Below the pieces are notes generated by a model. It was given only the letters and a program-made list of their open reading frames with translations. It was not told where the DNA came from and did not search any database. A stretch of 64,000 nucleotides of DNA, taken from contig CM051459.1 of NCBI GenBank assembly GCA_028095005.1, positions 271,517,229-271,581,228 of the forward strand, given 5' to 3'. This DNA is from Rhynchospora pubera (taxonomy: Eukaryota; Streptophyta; Magnoliopsida; Poales; Cyperaceae). How positions within the stretch are numbered: position 1 is the first letter of the stretch; the number at the start of each line of letters is the position of its first letter. Both the position numbers and the translations under genes were made by a program. Of the stretch, positions 45,401-57,500 are shown in pieces.

Positions 45401-46440
45401 ATCTTCATGGCCTCCAGCCTATAACCGCAATTTAGGTTGCATGAATAAGCTAATCGGTTCTTCCTCTTTCCAGTGAGTTTCATAGATTAAAATAAAATAT
45501 AAAATATAATGTAGGTCAATATGGAAGCAGAACCAATCAAGATTGAGAGAATTGAGCATATTTTGAATAAACTATATTTAGACAAATCATTGGGTGGCTT
45601 TTAGCAGTGGGTCTCTCTCTTTTATGTGGTATTAGGTCAGGTTAGCATATGTGTATAGAATGGATGTAATAAGGCTAGATAAAAGTACTGCCTAGAATAA
45701 TATAATTTTTATTTGACAATTTATCGATTTTTTCTTTCAGTATTTTCAATATTATGGCAAAGTTCAGGCTGGTCAAAGCTGGTATTTAAGCCATGTAATA
45801 TGGTTTTCAAGGAGCTCGCGTTGTATCTTAATTGAACATTGTTTATATGCTTTTCAAAAAGTGCTTGGTAATTGTTTCATTTTGCTCTTAATTTTCTTTC
45901 ATCATTGAATCGATGATCTGAAATTTCTAAAAAAGTGTGCCTCCAGCTCACTTGGTGGATCTGACATTTTCATTAATTTAATTATTCTAGCAACTTAAAA
46001 TGGTACCTTAATATCATTTAATATGAGTTTATTTGTTGTACTAATCCTTTGGTTGAAAAGTACATGTGCCAAATCGTTTCTATGCAATTGTGTTTGATAA
46101 TGTTTTGCTCTCCTCTGTTGTTCTTTCTTTTTGTTTTTAAAAGGTGCTGCATAATTTATTTTATTTGGTCATCACATATATTTCCTTAACAAGTATTTCT
46201 ATTGATTTATTCAAAAAATGAAAATTTTACCTCGCTTTGTGTCTGAAGGAATGGCTAGGTTTGTGAATATCGATCAAATTTTTGGTGGCTCTATTTGGGT
46301 CACTTCAATTGTTTATATGTTTTTTTTAAAAAAAAATTCAATGTATATGAATGCTAAAGCAGCACATGTGAAAAGAAAAATTATGACATTTTGCCTCTAT
46401 ACTTATATGCCTGTCACACACAATTTAGACTTAATGACAA
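42494..46440. other. Probable Helitron body and unassigned sequence
   Basis: AT-rich. A 125-bp direct repeat occurs at 42861-42985 and 42986-43095 (GCTACTCAGTATTGAGATAT), and a shorter duplication (GGCATGACAGCTTTATCAATG) just before it. At 45269-45352 an exon-like piece follows TTTTACAG and reads EVLRRRLQANMEYAKILQGT then AKEMAKEI and a stop. It may be part of a captured gene; I cannot name it. Around 44210-44235 the phrase GACCAAAATACCCTCACCA resembles sequence found near Helitron 5' ends. Confidence 0.4.
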
Positions 46441-46513
46441 ATTATTAGTGGTTTTTAAAATTGAAATATAAAAAATTCGCTAAGGCGCGGCGAAGCCGCG
46501 CTTCCCCACCTAG
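46441..46513 (+). mobile_element. Helitron-type 3' terminus
   Basis: A GC-rich perfect 7-bp stem, GCGCGGC-GAA-GCCGCGC (46485-46501), stands in AT-rich DNA. Eight bases further on comes CTAG (46510-46513), immediately followed by T. A short hairpin close to a CTRR end, inserted before T, is the Helitron 3' signature. The 5' TC end was not located with confidence, so element length is unknown (at most about 5 kb back to the hairpin element at 41168). Confidence 0.72.
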
Positions 46514-46520
46514 TATATAT

Positions 46521-49500
46521 AGTTTTGCTATGGTGAGTCGCGACTCACAGACCCTTTGGTGAGTCGCAATCCAGACCGTCTGATTTCTTTCAAAATTCGT
46601 GTAGATTGCTAGATGATAAGTCACTAAGATGTTTAAATTTTTTAGCCGTTCTGTCTAGTTTAGTCTCCGTTCCCTCCTCTCTCTCTCTTTCTCGTCTCTC
46701 TCTCTCTCTCTCAAAAATCAAAAGAGAAACAGATCTGAGAGTTTCACCTTCTCAAACCCTAGATAGCTGAGAGAGACGATCAGAGAAAATGGCGAGGCGA
46801 TTTGTTCTGCACGGCTCCTGCGATTCTCATCCTAGTTGATCGGAGCGCCTTCGATTCTCAGATACGTGCAATCAGTGCCTGCGATTCTAAACCAGGTTCT
46901 CTCTCTCTTTGATTCCTCCTTTTACTTTAGTGTTCTTCCTCTCTTCGATTCTAAAGCAAGTTCTAAACCAGGTTCTTGTGCGATTCTAAACCAGGTTCTC
47001 TCTCTCTCTTCGATTCTAAACCAGGTTCTCGTGCAACAATATCTTCCTCGGAGTTCTCCCTCTCTCCCCTCACCAAGTTATCATTTTCTTTCTTTTTTAT
47101 GAGAAAATGTTGTCAGTTTTCGTTCTTAGTAGTTTTGCACGATTTTGAGAAAATGTTGTTAGTTTTCGTTCTTAGTAGTTCCCACACTGTTTAGAATTTA
47201 GATAATGTGATTTCATAATTTTGTTCATTGTCGAAGCTAACATTAATTTTTCATTTCATTAAATTATTTTTTTGTTTACCTTTTTGGTTTATCTAATTAG
47301 GCTTATTACAGATTACAATTTCCAATTTGAGTTCAGGTTAAATTTCGTATGAAACAATTTACAATTTCTAATTAGACTTAGATACTGTAATTTCTTATGA
47401 AACAAAAGTACAATTTGGTCAAACAATGTTCTAGAGTATAGGACATGAAGCAACAAACAGCTTGGTACAAACTAACAGCTTCCATAATGCTAGACATGAA
47501 ATTTAAAGCAATTTAAAGCAACAAAAAATTTAAATCAATGGTATCTCTTAACATGGTATAGACATGAAATACAAACATGGCTTTCTTGTATATTCTAAAA
47601 GCATCATAGATTCCTTTCCCGCATCTTTTCATTAAATAAAGATGTACAAAAAGTTAGCCAGTGGCTAATCTAGAAAAAAAAGGAAAAAAAAAACAAAAAA
47701 AGAAAAGTAAATAAATGAAAGTTGCTAAATAAAAATGTAGTTATTGCCTAGCTTCAAAAGCTGTTCTAATTGCGAATCAGTACCTGGTCTCTCTATGTTT
47801 AATTGAGAACCCTTATAATTTGATAAAGATTTCGTTCTTTGCTGGTTAGAGCACTTCTTTACTGATTGCTGTCGTTCGAAAATTATGGTTAGATGGGAAC
47901 CGTTTGGTTTTCCAAAACAATACCAGTATAGCTTGGCAAACTATTTATACTTTCAGCTTTGACCTTCTTTTATGCTTGGACAGGTGGAGCTGCTGCTTTT
48001 GAAGAGCAACTCAAGATTGCACATTTATAATCCTCCCTCCTGGCAATCATTATCTCAGTGACTCTCGTGCAGTAGTAGGTGTAGAGGATGGAGAACGTTA
48101 GATGAGCACTGCTACCAACAATGATACTGATGTAGACCTATTGAGTGCTGAGAGTGAGAGCACTTAATCTGTTGCTGAATATGTCGTCTATACTTGTAGT
48201 TTGGCTGGGTTGTTTTTTATATTGGTTTGGTACATGTACTTGGATGTTCTTTCCCCTTCTCGTTGAATCTGTTTTTTCCCCTACTTGAATCTGTTTTTTC
48301 CCCCTTCTCGTTGACTCATTATGCCACAAATATAAAGCAAGATACTCAAAATAAATCTAACATAGATTTTACACTATCATTGCTGTGGTTAACTACTTTC
48401 TCATCAGAATAGGAAATTGAAAGTGTAGTTTAAAACAGACCAATTTAAAATGAAATTGAAAAATTACCAGATGAATAAAAAATATAAAAGAGGCATTCGT
48501 TTACTAAATTACTAGTTGTAATAAAAATGTGTGTAACCAGTTTTACTGGTAAAGAAACAGTAGAGAAATAGTAAGGAAGATGAAATTGATTTTCTGAAAA
48601 TGAATATTACTATCAATCTATCATACAATTCCTGTTACAGAGGGCTATGAGAGCTACTATAAATAGACAAACTAGATACAGGAGATAGCTGATGCATGTC
48701 CTAATACATAGTACTAATTGACTCTAGGTTAAGAGAGCGAAGATGTTTCTTGATATTTGGCCGTTGCAACGTTCACTCGACTGATCCATTAGGTTCAGTT
48801 TCTTGCATTGTGATCTGCTATCTGCGAACAAACTTTGCATCTGCCAAGCTCTTCTTCAAACCGGCAAAGCTTTTCTAATCGACAAAGCTCTTCTACTCCA
48901 ATGTAAGGATCGCTAACACCTAATTGTTCAACATAAATTGTAAATTCTCAATAATTTTCATCTCAATAAATAAAAATATGCATACAAAAAAATAGAGACA
49001 GAACTTTAGTTATACATAACCGCAATTGAACTTGCTCATCATCATCGACGGCGTTTGTTGACCCAGAAGTTGACATATGGTACCAGATAGAATGTTGTAT
49101 ACTGGTTCACACTGATCCCAAACCTATTAAACACACTACTGAATATGAGATTGTTGCTAGGACAAAATACTTGTTAAAAATTCAAGTATTCGACCTAAGA
49201 TCAATGGACTCCACAAAAAAGCATTTAACTTATTCTAATATCTGTTATGTTGTCATTTGTAGGATAAGCCCAATTATGTTGTCATTTGTAGCATAAGCCC
49301 AATTCCTTTCGGATATTTTTCAAGAACAATGAAAAAAAAAAAGAAATAGGATAGGTAAAATAGACTTTGCTTAGTTACCAATTGTACAAATGCTTACTAC
49401 AACAATATCAGAGCCGTGAGCCAAACAAAAAGAGAGAGCACCTGCTCAGTGAGGCACGCGCGAGAGAGAAAAGTGACGCGCGTTCCAGCAAACTTCCCAA

Positions 49501-49651
49501 TTGATGACCAAGCACTATATCGCGAGGAGATGCTCTCCGATGAACTAGGCTGAGAATCGAATTTTTTTGGGTACGAGATGAGGCGCTCTCTGCTATCTAG
49601 GGTTTAATGCAGTAGGGGGAAACAAGGGGGGCGATCTGTTTCTCTTTCGAT

Positions 49652-49695
<44 letters not shown>

Positions 49696-49858
49696 GGGAA
49701 ATAATAAGAATAAGGGGACGGAGACGAAACGGAGAAATTTTTAATCGCTCCAGCGACATATGATCGTGCAGATCAGCACGATTTTTAAAACAGATCATAC
49801 GGTTTGGATTGTGACTCACCAAAGAGTCTGTGAGTCGCGACTCACCATAACAAAACTC
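46521..49858. mobile_element. 3.3-kb element with long inverted repeats of the TGAGTCGCGACTCA family
   Basis: Outer ends AGTTTTGCTATGGTGAGTCG (left) and its inverted relative AGTTTTGTTATGGTGAGTCG (right) belong to the same end family as the hairpin MITEs at 22.6 and 40 kb. The arms stay similar for about 330 bp: GTCTCCGT, (TC)n, AGAGAAACAGATC, AAACCCTAGATAGC, CTAGTT. The right arm carries a (GA)n of about 40 bp at 49653-49695. Inside are a minisatellite (about 46885-47035, units with GATTCTAAACCAGGTTCTC) and short exon-like stretches (for example after CAG at 47983) that I cannot assign. It lies in (TA)n. No transposase recognised. Confidence 0.72.
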
Positions 49859-49870
49859 TATATATATATA

Positions 49871-50270
49871 CAGAGGGGTGATAAAATACACTCTGGTGTA
49901 TGGATCGTCCTCGTACACCAGAGTCGTTTTTGAAATCCAAAAATCAAATGGTCGATCCGAACCGTTCAACTTGTTTTCCATATTGAAAAACTCTCGGAGA
50001 CCAAATTTTACCATTTTTCGAATTTTTTTGCTATATATTATGATATTTTCAAATTGGAGGGCCTGAAATACTCCAATTGTAGTGTTTTTTTTTAAATATC
50101 ATAATATATAGCAAAAAAATTCGAAAAATGGTAAAATTTGGTCTCCGAGAGTTTTTCAATATGGAGAATAACTTGAACAGTTCGGATCGACTGTTTGATT
50201 TTTGGATTTCATAAACGACTCTGGTGTACGGGAGACGATCCATACACCAGAGTGTATTTTATCAATCCAC
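49871..50270. mobile_element. (TA)n hairpin element, ACACTCTGGTGTATGG family (400 bp)
   Basis: Left GGGGTGATAAAATACACTCT and right AGAGTGTATTTTATCAATCC are inverted. The arm pairs almost base for base through ACTCTGGTGTA, AAATCCAAAAATCAAA and CTCGGAGACCAAATTTTACC to the centre at about 50085. (TA)n on both sides. Confidence 0.87.
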
Positions 50271-50290
50271 TATATATATATATATATATA

Positions 50291-50747
50291 GAGGATGGCT
50301 AATGTGCCATAGATGGCACGGAGGGTCCCGTGCCATAGAGTCGTTTTTCGAGATCCAAAATTCAAATGCTCAATTTGAACCATCCAAGTTATTCACCACA
50401 TTAAAATATCCTTGGAGACCAAATTTTACATTTTTTCGATTTTTTTTGCTATTTATTATGATATTTTTAAAAAACGTTATAATTGGAGTATTTCAGACCC
50501 TCCAATTTGAACATATCAAAATAAATACAAAAAAATTCAAAAAAATGTAAAATTTGGTCTCCAATGGTATTTCAATATGCTGATCAATTTGAACGGTTTG
50601 GATTGACCGATTGAATTTCGGATCTTCAAAAAATGACTCAAAAAAGACATCTGTGGCATTGCCATCTATGGCACTCTGGAATTGCTTAAAATGTGCCAAA
50701 AAGTCCTTAAAAATGATCAGCAACTACTCCATATGCTCATATATATA
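50291..50747. mobile_element. (TA)n hairpin element, GTGCCATAGATGGCAC family
   Basis: Left GAGGATGGCTAATGTGCCAT, then a GTGCCATAGATGGCAC palindrome. The right arm contains GCCATCTATGGCAC inverted, followed by AAAATGTGCC. The core AGACCAAATTTTACATTTTT is shared with 39521 and 49871. The right border is less exact than the left. Confidence 0.72.
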
Positions 50748-51042
50748 ATTATATATAGAGAAAGTCTATTGTGCATACTAATGTATTGAGCCTTCAGTGC
50801 ATACGAATTTAGATCGTTGGATCTGCTTCAAGATCAGTGCGGATCAGGTCGCTCGATTAAAAAAATTAACTTGTCTCTTATCCTTATTCTCCTCCGCTTC
50901 CTTCACAGTACCTCTTTCTCTCTCTTTCGCGACAAAATGAAAACCTAATCTCTGCCTCCGACTCCAACTCCTCTTCGACTCCTAGTTAGTCACACCACTT
51001 GTTCTCACAGTCAGTCGTTCCTCTCTTCGTCTCTCTCAAGTC

Positions 51043-51790
51043 TCAATCAGTTGCGCTGAAGAAGCAAGTCGCGCCTCTCTCATTGAAATTATGAAAGGTA
51101 CTCGTGCTTCCTATGAAAAAAAACTCAGCATCCACAGCATAAAAAAACTCAGAATCAACTTCCTGCTTCCTATGAAAATGCAACAATGTACTATCAATAT
51201 CCACTCCTAGATACTTCTTATTTTCAGCACCAATCACATTGCTCACATCCTTTGTCCTAAATAGTACATTCTGCCTTCCACCTTTCAGAATAGACGAATA
51301 TTGAGCTATTTTAGAAGGTCCAACATTTTGATCATTGAGATCCCGAATTGTTTGTCTATCATCCATTGTTAGACATCTTTGAGACCGTAGACATCTTTTT
51401 TTGGATGGTGAATCCAAGAGCATCAAATGGTTGTGTTCATCGTTGAACCTAGAAACCCGCCAAATGCCTCCATCTACTAACTTCACTCTCATGTATGCCT
51501 TGCAACCTGTTCTTGTAAATGATCTCTTTTTCTCTGGTGTTTTAGGCTTACTTGAATTACCCAATGGCTTCCCTTCATTCTTTTGTCTGTCAGATAATTT
51601 TTGTTTAGAGCAAACAAATTGAGCTCCAAAAACTCCCTTCCTTGATGAACCTTTATGATTCTTACGGATGCTGAATTCTTTTATTAATGCAAACGGATTG
51701 TAGAAATCATATGTCTCCTCGGGTGATTTAAACTCCTTGCCAACATATATCTCAATACTTTCTTCTTCATTATTCTCTTCCCAAACACCA
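51043..51790 (-). pseudogene. FAR1/FHY3-type DNA-binding domain fragment
   Basis: On the minus strand from about 51770 the frame reads YVGKEFKSPEETYDFYN, FALIKEFSIRKNHKGSS, GAQFVCSKQKL, then RTGCKAYMRVKLVDGGIWRV and FNDEHNHLM: a FAR1 DNA-binding domain with its WRKY-GCM1-like Cys/His ligands (C in FVCSK, C in GCKAY, HNH). It runs on to RKQEVDSEFFYAVD, where FAR1 proteins lead into the MULE transposase domain, and then stops at 51043. The transposase catalytic domain is missing. Before residue YVGKE the natural continuation (NDPYIDVHMVFG) is in another frame, showing an indel near 51778. No start Met precedes the domain in frame. Non-functional as a transposase. Confidence 0.8.
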
Positions 51791-52936
51791 TATGCACATC
51801 AATATAAGGATCATTGATCTGTCACAACACAACAAAAGAAGAGTAAAGATCAATTAAGTAATGATTTGTCACAACACAAAAAAATATCTACATAAACAGA
51901 TTAAACAATTACCTTGGCCCGTGTACAGCCAATATCATCATTTTCATTTGCTTGTACATGCTCATTCTCATTCATGCTGAAAATTACCAATTAACAAGGA
52001 AAATATTTATTAGTAAACATCTTAAACAACATATATCAACAATTATTTTTTTTGTTTTACAACACAATAAGGAACTGTTACAAATGACATTACTCAGGTG
52101 GTACTATTACAGTGGTCCTATAAAAATAAGGTACTGGTATTACAATGCATAAGCCAGAAAAATAAATATCATTGCTGCCACTGGTAGAGAGGTCGTAATG
52201 AAATTGAAAAACATAAATATAAAAGTGAACTACAATAACAACAAATGGGTGGTAGAGATTTTTAATTGAAATCCCCCAAAAAAGACATACTGCAAAAATT
52301 CCCAATTTCAGTGCAATTTGGTGATTTTCATTTGTTCTAATTTGAAGTTAACCCAATGTATGACCTAAACCTAAACCCCTTTCTACATATAATTTATAAT
52401 AAGAATTTTGCAAAATTTGAGTGAGTTCTGACCTTTACGTAAAGATAAGTGAGGCTAGGATTTTTGCAATGTCAGATATCGCTTAACCTATCAACAAGAT
52501 TGTTATACAACCTAAATTTAACCATCGGCAGTATCAATAAGACATCAAATTAACTCAAAACTAGATATTAGGAGTAAACCCTAATATATCCAAATTACTT
52601 TATTGGCCTAAACATTTCAACAGGAAAACTCAAAAAATAAAGAAATGTCGAAATGAAGTTTCAAATTTGTTTAATTGAGAGAATGAGAGAGTTACCTGGA
52701 AGCTTAAACTATTCAGCGCTTCGACGATTCCGCGAGAGATTTAGCAATTCAGCAGTTCGTCAGAGAGGTGAGAGAGAGTCAAAGAGGACTGAGTTCAGAG
52801 ACGCATTTCCTCAGCGATTTATCGAGAGAGGTGAGAGAGAGGAGTGAGTTCTGGGTTTCATTTTTCGTTTGAGATAGAGAGAGGAACGAAGAGGGGAACA
52901 TTTAGTCGACAGAGAGAGCGGAGGAGAATAGAAATC

Positions 52937-53123
52937 GTATCCTCTGGATGGCCGTCCAGTGGATGCTTTAGATCTCAGCCGTCCGATTTAATCTCAATGG
53001 ATATGGGTGCCCCATGCATAATTGGCAGATAAGCCTAAAAAAATCTAACCGTTAAGATTAAATCGGACGGCTCGGATCGAAAAACGTCATTTGGATGGTT
53101 GTATTCAACCATCCAGAGGATAC
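52937..53123. mobile_element. Small inverted-repeat insertion (about 187 bp) nested in the FAR1-type element
   Basis: Ends GTATCCTCTGGATGG and CCATCCAGAGGATAC are inverted. A second inner inverted pair, CCGTCCGATTTAATC and GATTAAATCGGACGG, follows. The inner motif recurs at 10.85-11.47 kb and near the window end, so this is a dispersed family. Target duplication not resolved. Confidence 0.65.
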
Positions 53124-53266
53124 GGATCCGAGGAGAATAAGAAGAAGAGACAAGTTAATTTTTTTAATCGAGCGACCTGATCCGCACGGATCTTGAAGCA
53201 GATCCAACGATCTAAATTCGTATGTACTGAAGGCTCAATACATTAGTATGCACAATAGGTTTTCTC

Positions 53267-54573
53267 ATTATATGTATATATATATTTTGACTTAAATGCA
53301 AACATTTTCCCAACAATATATCTCCGCATATAATATTCTAATATTTTTCGATCAACACTTATACGACCTATCACATTGTTCCAAATTATTATAATTTTAA
53401 AGAGAAGATTCTAAAGAGCTATAATTCCACATTTTGGTTATTGGTAATTTCAATTAATCAAATTAAAAATTAACATATTCAAATGAACTTATTTGACAAT
53501 TGACTTCAATTGACAAATTAAAGATCCCTTTTTGTTTTTTTTTTTGCAGCTTTTAAGATTATAATCGACAAGTACTAAAAAATTATTTAATAGTAGTAAC
53601 ATTTACATTACTACTGAGAAATGTAAACTTTTACAATTCTACCCCTATTAACATTTACATTACGGTTTTTTCTTTGATGAATACTAAGATGTGTTTATCT
53701 AATTGTTTTTTTTAGTTGAAATGTCAATTATGTTAGCACTTTTTTAGTTACAAAATTTACTATTAATAAATCAGAAATTATAAGTGCCATCGGCAAATAT
53801 ACCATCCCAGCCATCGTTAAATACAAAGTGAACATATACAACAAATAAAGTGAACATATAGACGATCTAAGTGAACATTTACAAACAAATAAGTGTTGTC
53901 ATCACTTGTTCAGAAGTTTACATACATACTCAACTTATTTTCATTGAACTTATTTGTTTGTATGTATTCACTTAGATCTACTATATGTTCATTTTGTTTG
54001 GTGTATATGTCCACTTTATATTTAGCGATGGCAGGATGAAAAAAATACAGATGGCACTAATCAATTTCCTTAAGAAATGTTAGCTCTTAAGACATTTTTT
54101 GATATCTAATTCATCTTTCAAAAAATATGGACTAATTTATATTTTAAATTTCTAACCAGTCAATACCAACATACAAATCTCAGTCAAAATTAGAGAATTT
54201 GATTAAATTTGAAACGAATACAAAAAGGAAACAAAGATTTTCTGTTCATGACGCAAATAGTAGTACCGGCCGTCTGGAATCTAGACAGTAGACACCCCCA
54301 AAATTGTTTTTGTCGAACCCATTTTCGTAACAGAATACAAAATTTCGGAGGGTATTACTAAAAACAACTTGATTTGTTTATTGACTCATCGCCTGTCGTT
54401 TCCCTCCGAATAATCCAAATCATTAGGTAGTCCAATTTGTTTAACAAAAAGGAAGCGAACTAAACTAAACAGCTCCTCTTGCGTCGTGGATTCTGACACA
54501 CTTGGTCTGTTTCTGTTACCACCTCGCCAGCTCACTCGCTCGCCATCGATCGGCGCAGCTAACCCTAGGAGAA
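53267..54573. other. Spacer and promoter of the sterol reductase gene
   Basis: No coding frame recognised. Contains a palindromic MITE at 53774-54068. The last 150 bp are GC-richer and include the 5' leader of the sterol reductase gene. I see no clear TATA box, which is common for housekeeping genes. Confidence 0.55.
53774..54068. mobile_element. Palindromic MITE (about 295 bp)
   Basis: Left arm GAAATTATAAGTGCCAT ... CCAGCCATCGTTAAAT ... AAAGTGAACATATACA and a right arm that is its inverted complement (TGTATATGTCCACTTTATAT ... AGCGATGGCAGG ... ATGGCACTAATCAATTTC), about 75 bp each. Non-coding. Family and target duplication unclear. Confidence 0.7.
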
Positions 54574-57500
54574 ATGGAGTTCGACAAGAGTTTGCTTGAT
54601 TCCTTCATTCCTTCTCTCAGCTCCGTAAGCTTCCCAAATCAAGTCGCTTTCTTTTCTTATCATTTCTCTAATTCCTTCCAATTAAGAGTACTATGCTAAA
54701 TGTATGAACAGGTGGTTGTGTTGAGTTCATATCTGGGTTATCTAGCCATTGCTGGTTTGGTACTTCCAGGCAAGGCTGTGCCAGGTGCTGTTCTTTCCGA
54801 TGGCTCCCGCCTCCATTACCGTTGCAATGGTTTGATTTACTTTCTCTAATTGTTCTATTCTCATTGCTTGATTGCCATTTATGAAATTTTTACTATTGTG
54901 GATTTCTTAAGTCGGATAGGAACCAAAATTTTGGATTGAAGATTGTAGTGGGAAAGAAATGAGGCTTGTACTGGTACAATGATCAAGCTCTCATTGCTGG
55001 AATTTAGTTCTGGCACAATGTGAGTTTAAAGTGATTAACATCTCTAAAATTCTCTATTTGGGTTGATTAATTGCCATTAGGTTTGCTGTCTCTTGTACTA
55101 CTGCTTGTACTTACTGGAATCGGAGTTTACCTAGGATGGATATCGCCTACAGTTAAGTTATCATTTCTGTCAGAAGTATCATCTTAACCATTATATTTTG
55201 TTGCAACTTGAAATTTTCATTTTAGTTAGGTTTGTGCATCAATATTTTGGGCATACACAGGGCTCTCGGCCAGGGTTACCAGAATATTATACCAAGGGTC
55301 TATTGGTACAATTGTTCTGAAATGAAGAATACTAAAGTACTGGAATGGAAAATCCTAGAGATCCATAAGACTAGTTGTTTAACAGCATCTGGATCTTCTA
55401 TTGAGTGCATTCTGTTTTTTTTTACAACACTATACCATATTGTATCATTCCAAAGGGGTGACATACTGAGTTCCAGTCCTGGTTCCTCATACCATGTCGT
55501 TTCTGTTTATGTCATTTCTTCCCTAAGTATATTGTATTCATGCAAATGCAAGGCTGGGAGTTTTAAGGAACAAAAGGGATTTTCAGATCTATTAAATGTG
55601 CCTAAGGAGCAGTTTATCTGTATCTGTATGAATATTATTGTGTTGACAATACTGAAAATTATTCTTTATTGTAGGTTATAGCTGACAAGGGAATTGAGCT
55701 GCTATCAGCAACATTACTTTTTAGCGTACTTGTAAGTTCTATTTTTTTGCTTTTAATTTAATAAATTGGGTTGAGACAAACTTACTTCCTGTCATTGATT
55801 TAATTAAATTATGATACTAGCTTAGGAACAAATTTAATAATCCTGCTACCATGCTGGAATTTGTAACAATGGTATAAAATATGTGCAAGACTAGCATAGG
55901 AGTTGTTAACTGTGAAGCAGCATTATTAAATATTTGTTTATATTTGTTTATTTTTTTAGGTTTCTGTAGTACTTTACATTGCTGGTACAAATTCACGGCA
56001 TACAAGTGCTTCTCTGAAGCCGCATGTCACTGGAAAGTTCATAGATGATTGGTATGTACTTCTATCGGAAATTTCTTTTTGATTTTAGTAAGAACCTGTG
56101 TGCTCTGGCCACTTAAGAGTACTGGGATTAACTTGAATTGGTGTCGAATTGAATAATCTGTGGGAGACTTTATATTAGTCGTCTCTTTGGAATTACATTG
56201 AAAAGGCAATTGTTTAACATATCATCTGACCCTCATTTCATTGCCTATTGGATAAAAATGGAGAAAACAGTGAATTTTTTTTGTTTATATTTCAGGTGGT
56301 TTGGGATCCAGCTCAATCCTCACTTCATGGGAATTGACCTCAAGTATAATTCACTCTTTTCCCCCCTCTTTGTACAATTCTTGTAGTTTACATCGTTCGT
56401 GCTACTAAACTATTCTCTGGGTCTACTTATTCCTATTTTGTTTTCCATTTCCGAGTTATTTAAATCCGAGTATCTTGAAAATGGTCATACACTTGTTAAT
56501 ACAATTTGTTTATGTTTTAACTAGAAACTGTCAATTATGAACCATTAATGTCCCAATGGATAGACTAATTGTCATTTCAAACTTATCATTTCCCCAACAT
56601 GTTTTCATCTAAGATGAAGTGGTTGGAAATTGTTGAACTATGCATAACCAAAGCAGGTTCATTTTTCGACCTCTTGTTCTTGTGCAAATGAACTCAATAA
56701 ATGCAAATTTTGAGCCTGCAAATGGCTTCCTACTATAATTATGATCTATTATTAAAATTTTTCAATGCTTTATTCATTTCTTACACTGTTTTGCTCATAG
56801 AAGCTTTACTTCTACTAGCTTATCCAAAAAGAATGCTAAAACAAATTGAGCTGTAGAAAACCTACACAGATTTGTTTATCTTCTGTTCATTAAGTTGTTC
56901 ATCTTGCTTATTTTGCTTTTCTCTGTTGTATAGATTTTACTTTGTTAGAGCTGGAATGATGGCATGGCTGTTCATAAACCTTTCTATACTGTCAAAGACT
57001 TATCTAGCTGGGACTGCAAATCTTTCAGTTTTTCTTTATCAGTTGTTTTGTGCAGTAATGAACTCTCACTTTCCTTAAACAAGATATACTGCGGTACTTA
57101 TTGGCTTGCTTATAATATACTTCTTTTAATTCTTTTTTCATGTAGATTTATGTGATAGACTACTTCTATCATGAAGAATTCATGACCTCCACGTAAGACT
57201 GCATAAATTTTTGTGCTTTGGAGTTTTTGTCGTACTTTACACTTGTCAACAAAACGACTTATTTCTTGTGAATTTGGTTTCTTTAAAATATTGAGATGCT
57301 TGAGGGGATCCTTACTTTCTTAACCTAAAGAAAAAATCATAATCAATGTTGTACTGTCTCTTTTTTTTTTTTTTTTGTAGATGGGACATTATCGCAGAAA
57401 GAATGGGCTTCATGCTGGTTTTTGGAGATCTAGTTTTCATCCCCTTCACCTTCAGTATACAAGTTTGTCCTTACCAGTTAAATTTTATCCCTTTTTTCAG

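Larger units (their letters stand above)
50758..53266 (-). mobile_element. Mutator-like element (2,509 bp) carrying a FAR1-type exon
   Basis: Inverted ends start GAGAAAGTCTATTGTGCATA (left) and GAGAAAACCTATTGTGCATA (right). They continue for about 145 bp with high identity through GTATTGAGCCTTCAGT, GATCGTTGGATCTGCTTC and the AACTTGTCTCTT block. Flanks ATTATATATA (50748-50757) and ATTATATGTA (53267-53276) match at 9 of 10 positions. Between them lies a minus-strand FAR1 domain fragment, so this looks like a deletion derivative of a FAR1-type (Jittery-like) Mutator element, or an element that captured a FAR1 gene piece. A small inverted-repeat insertion sits at 52937-53123. Confidence 0.85.
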
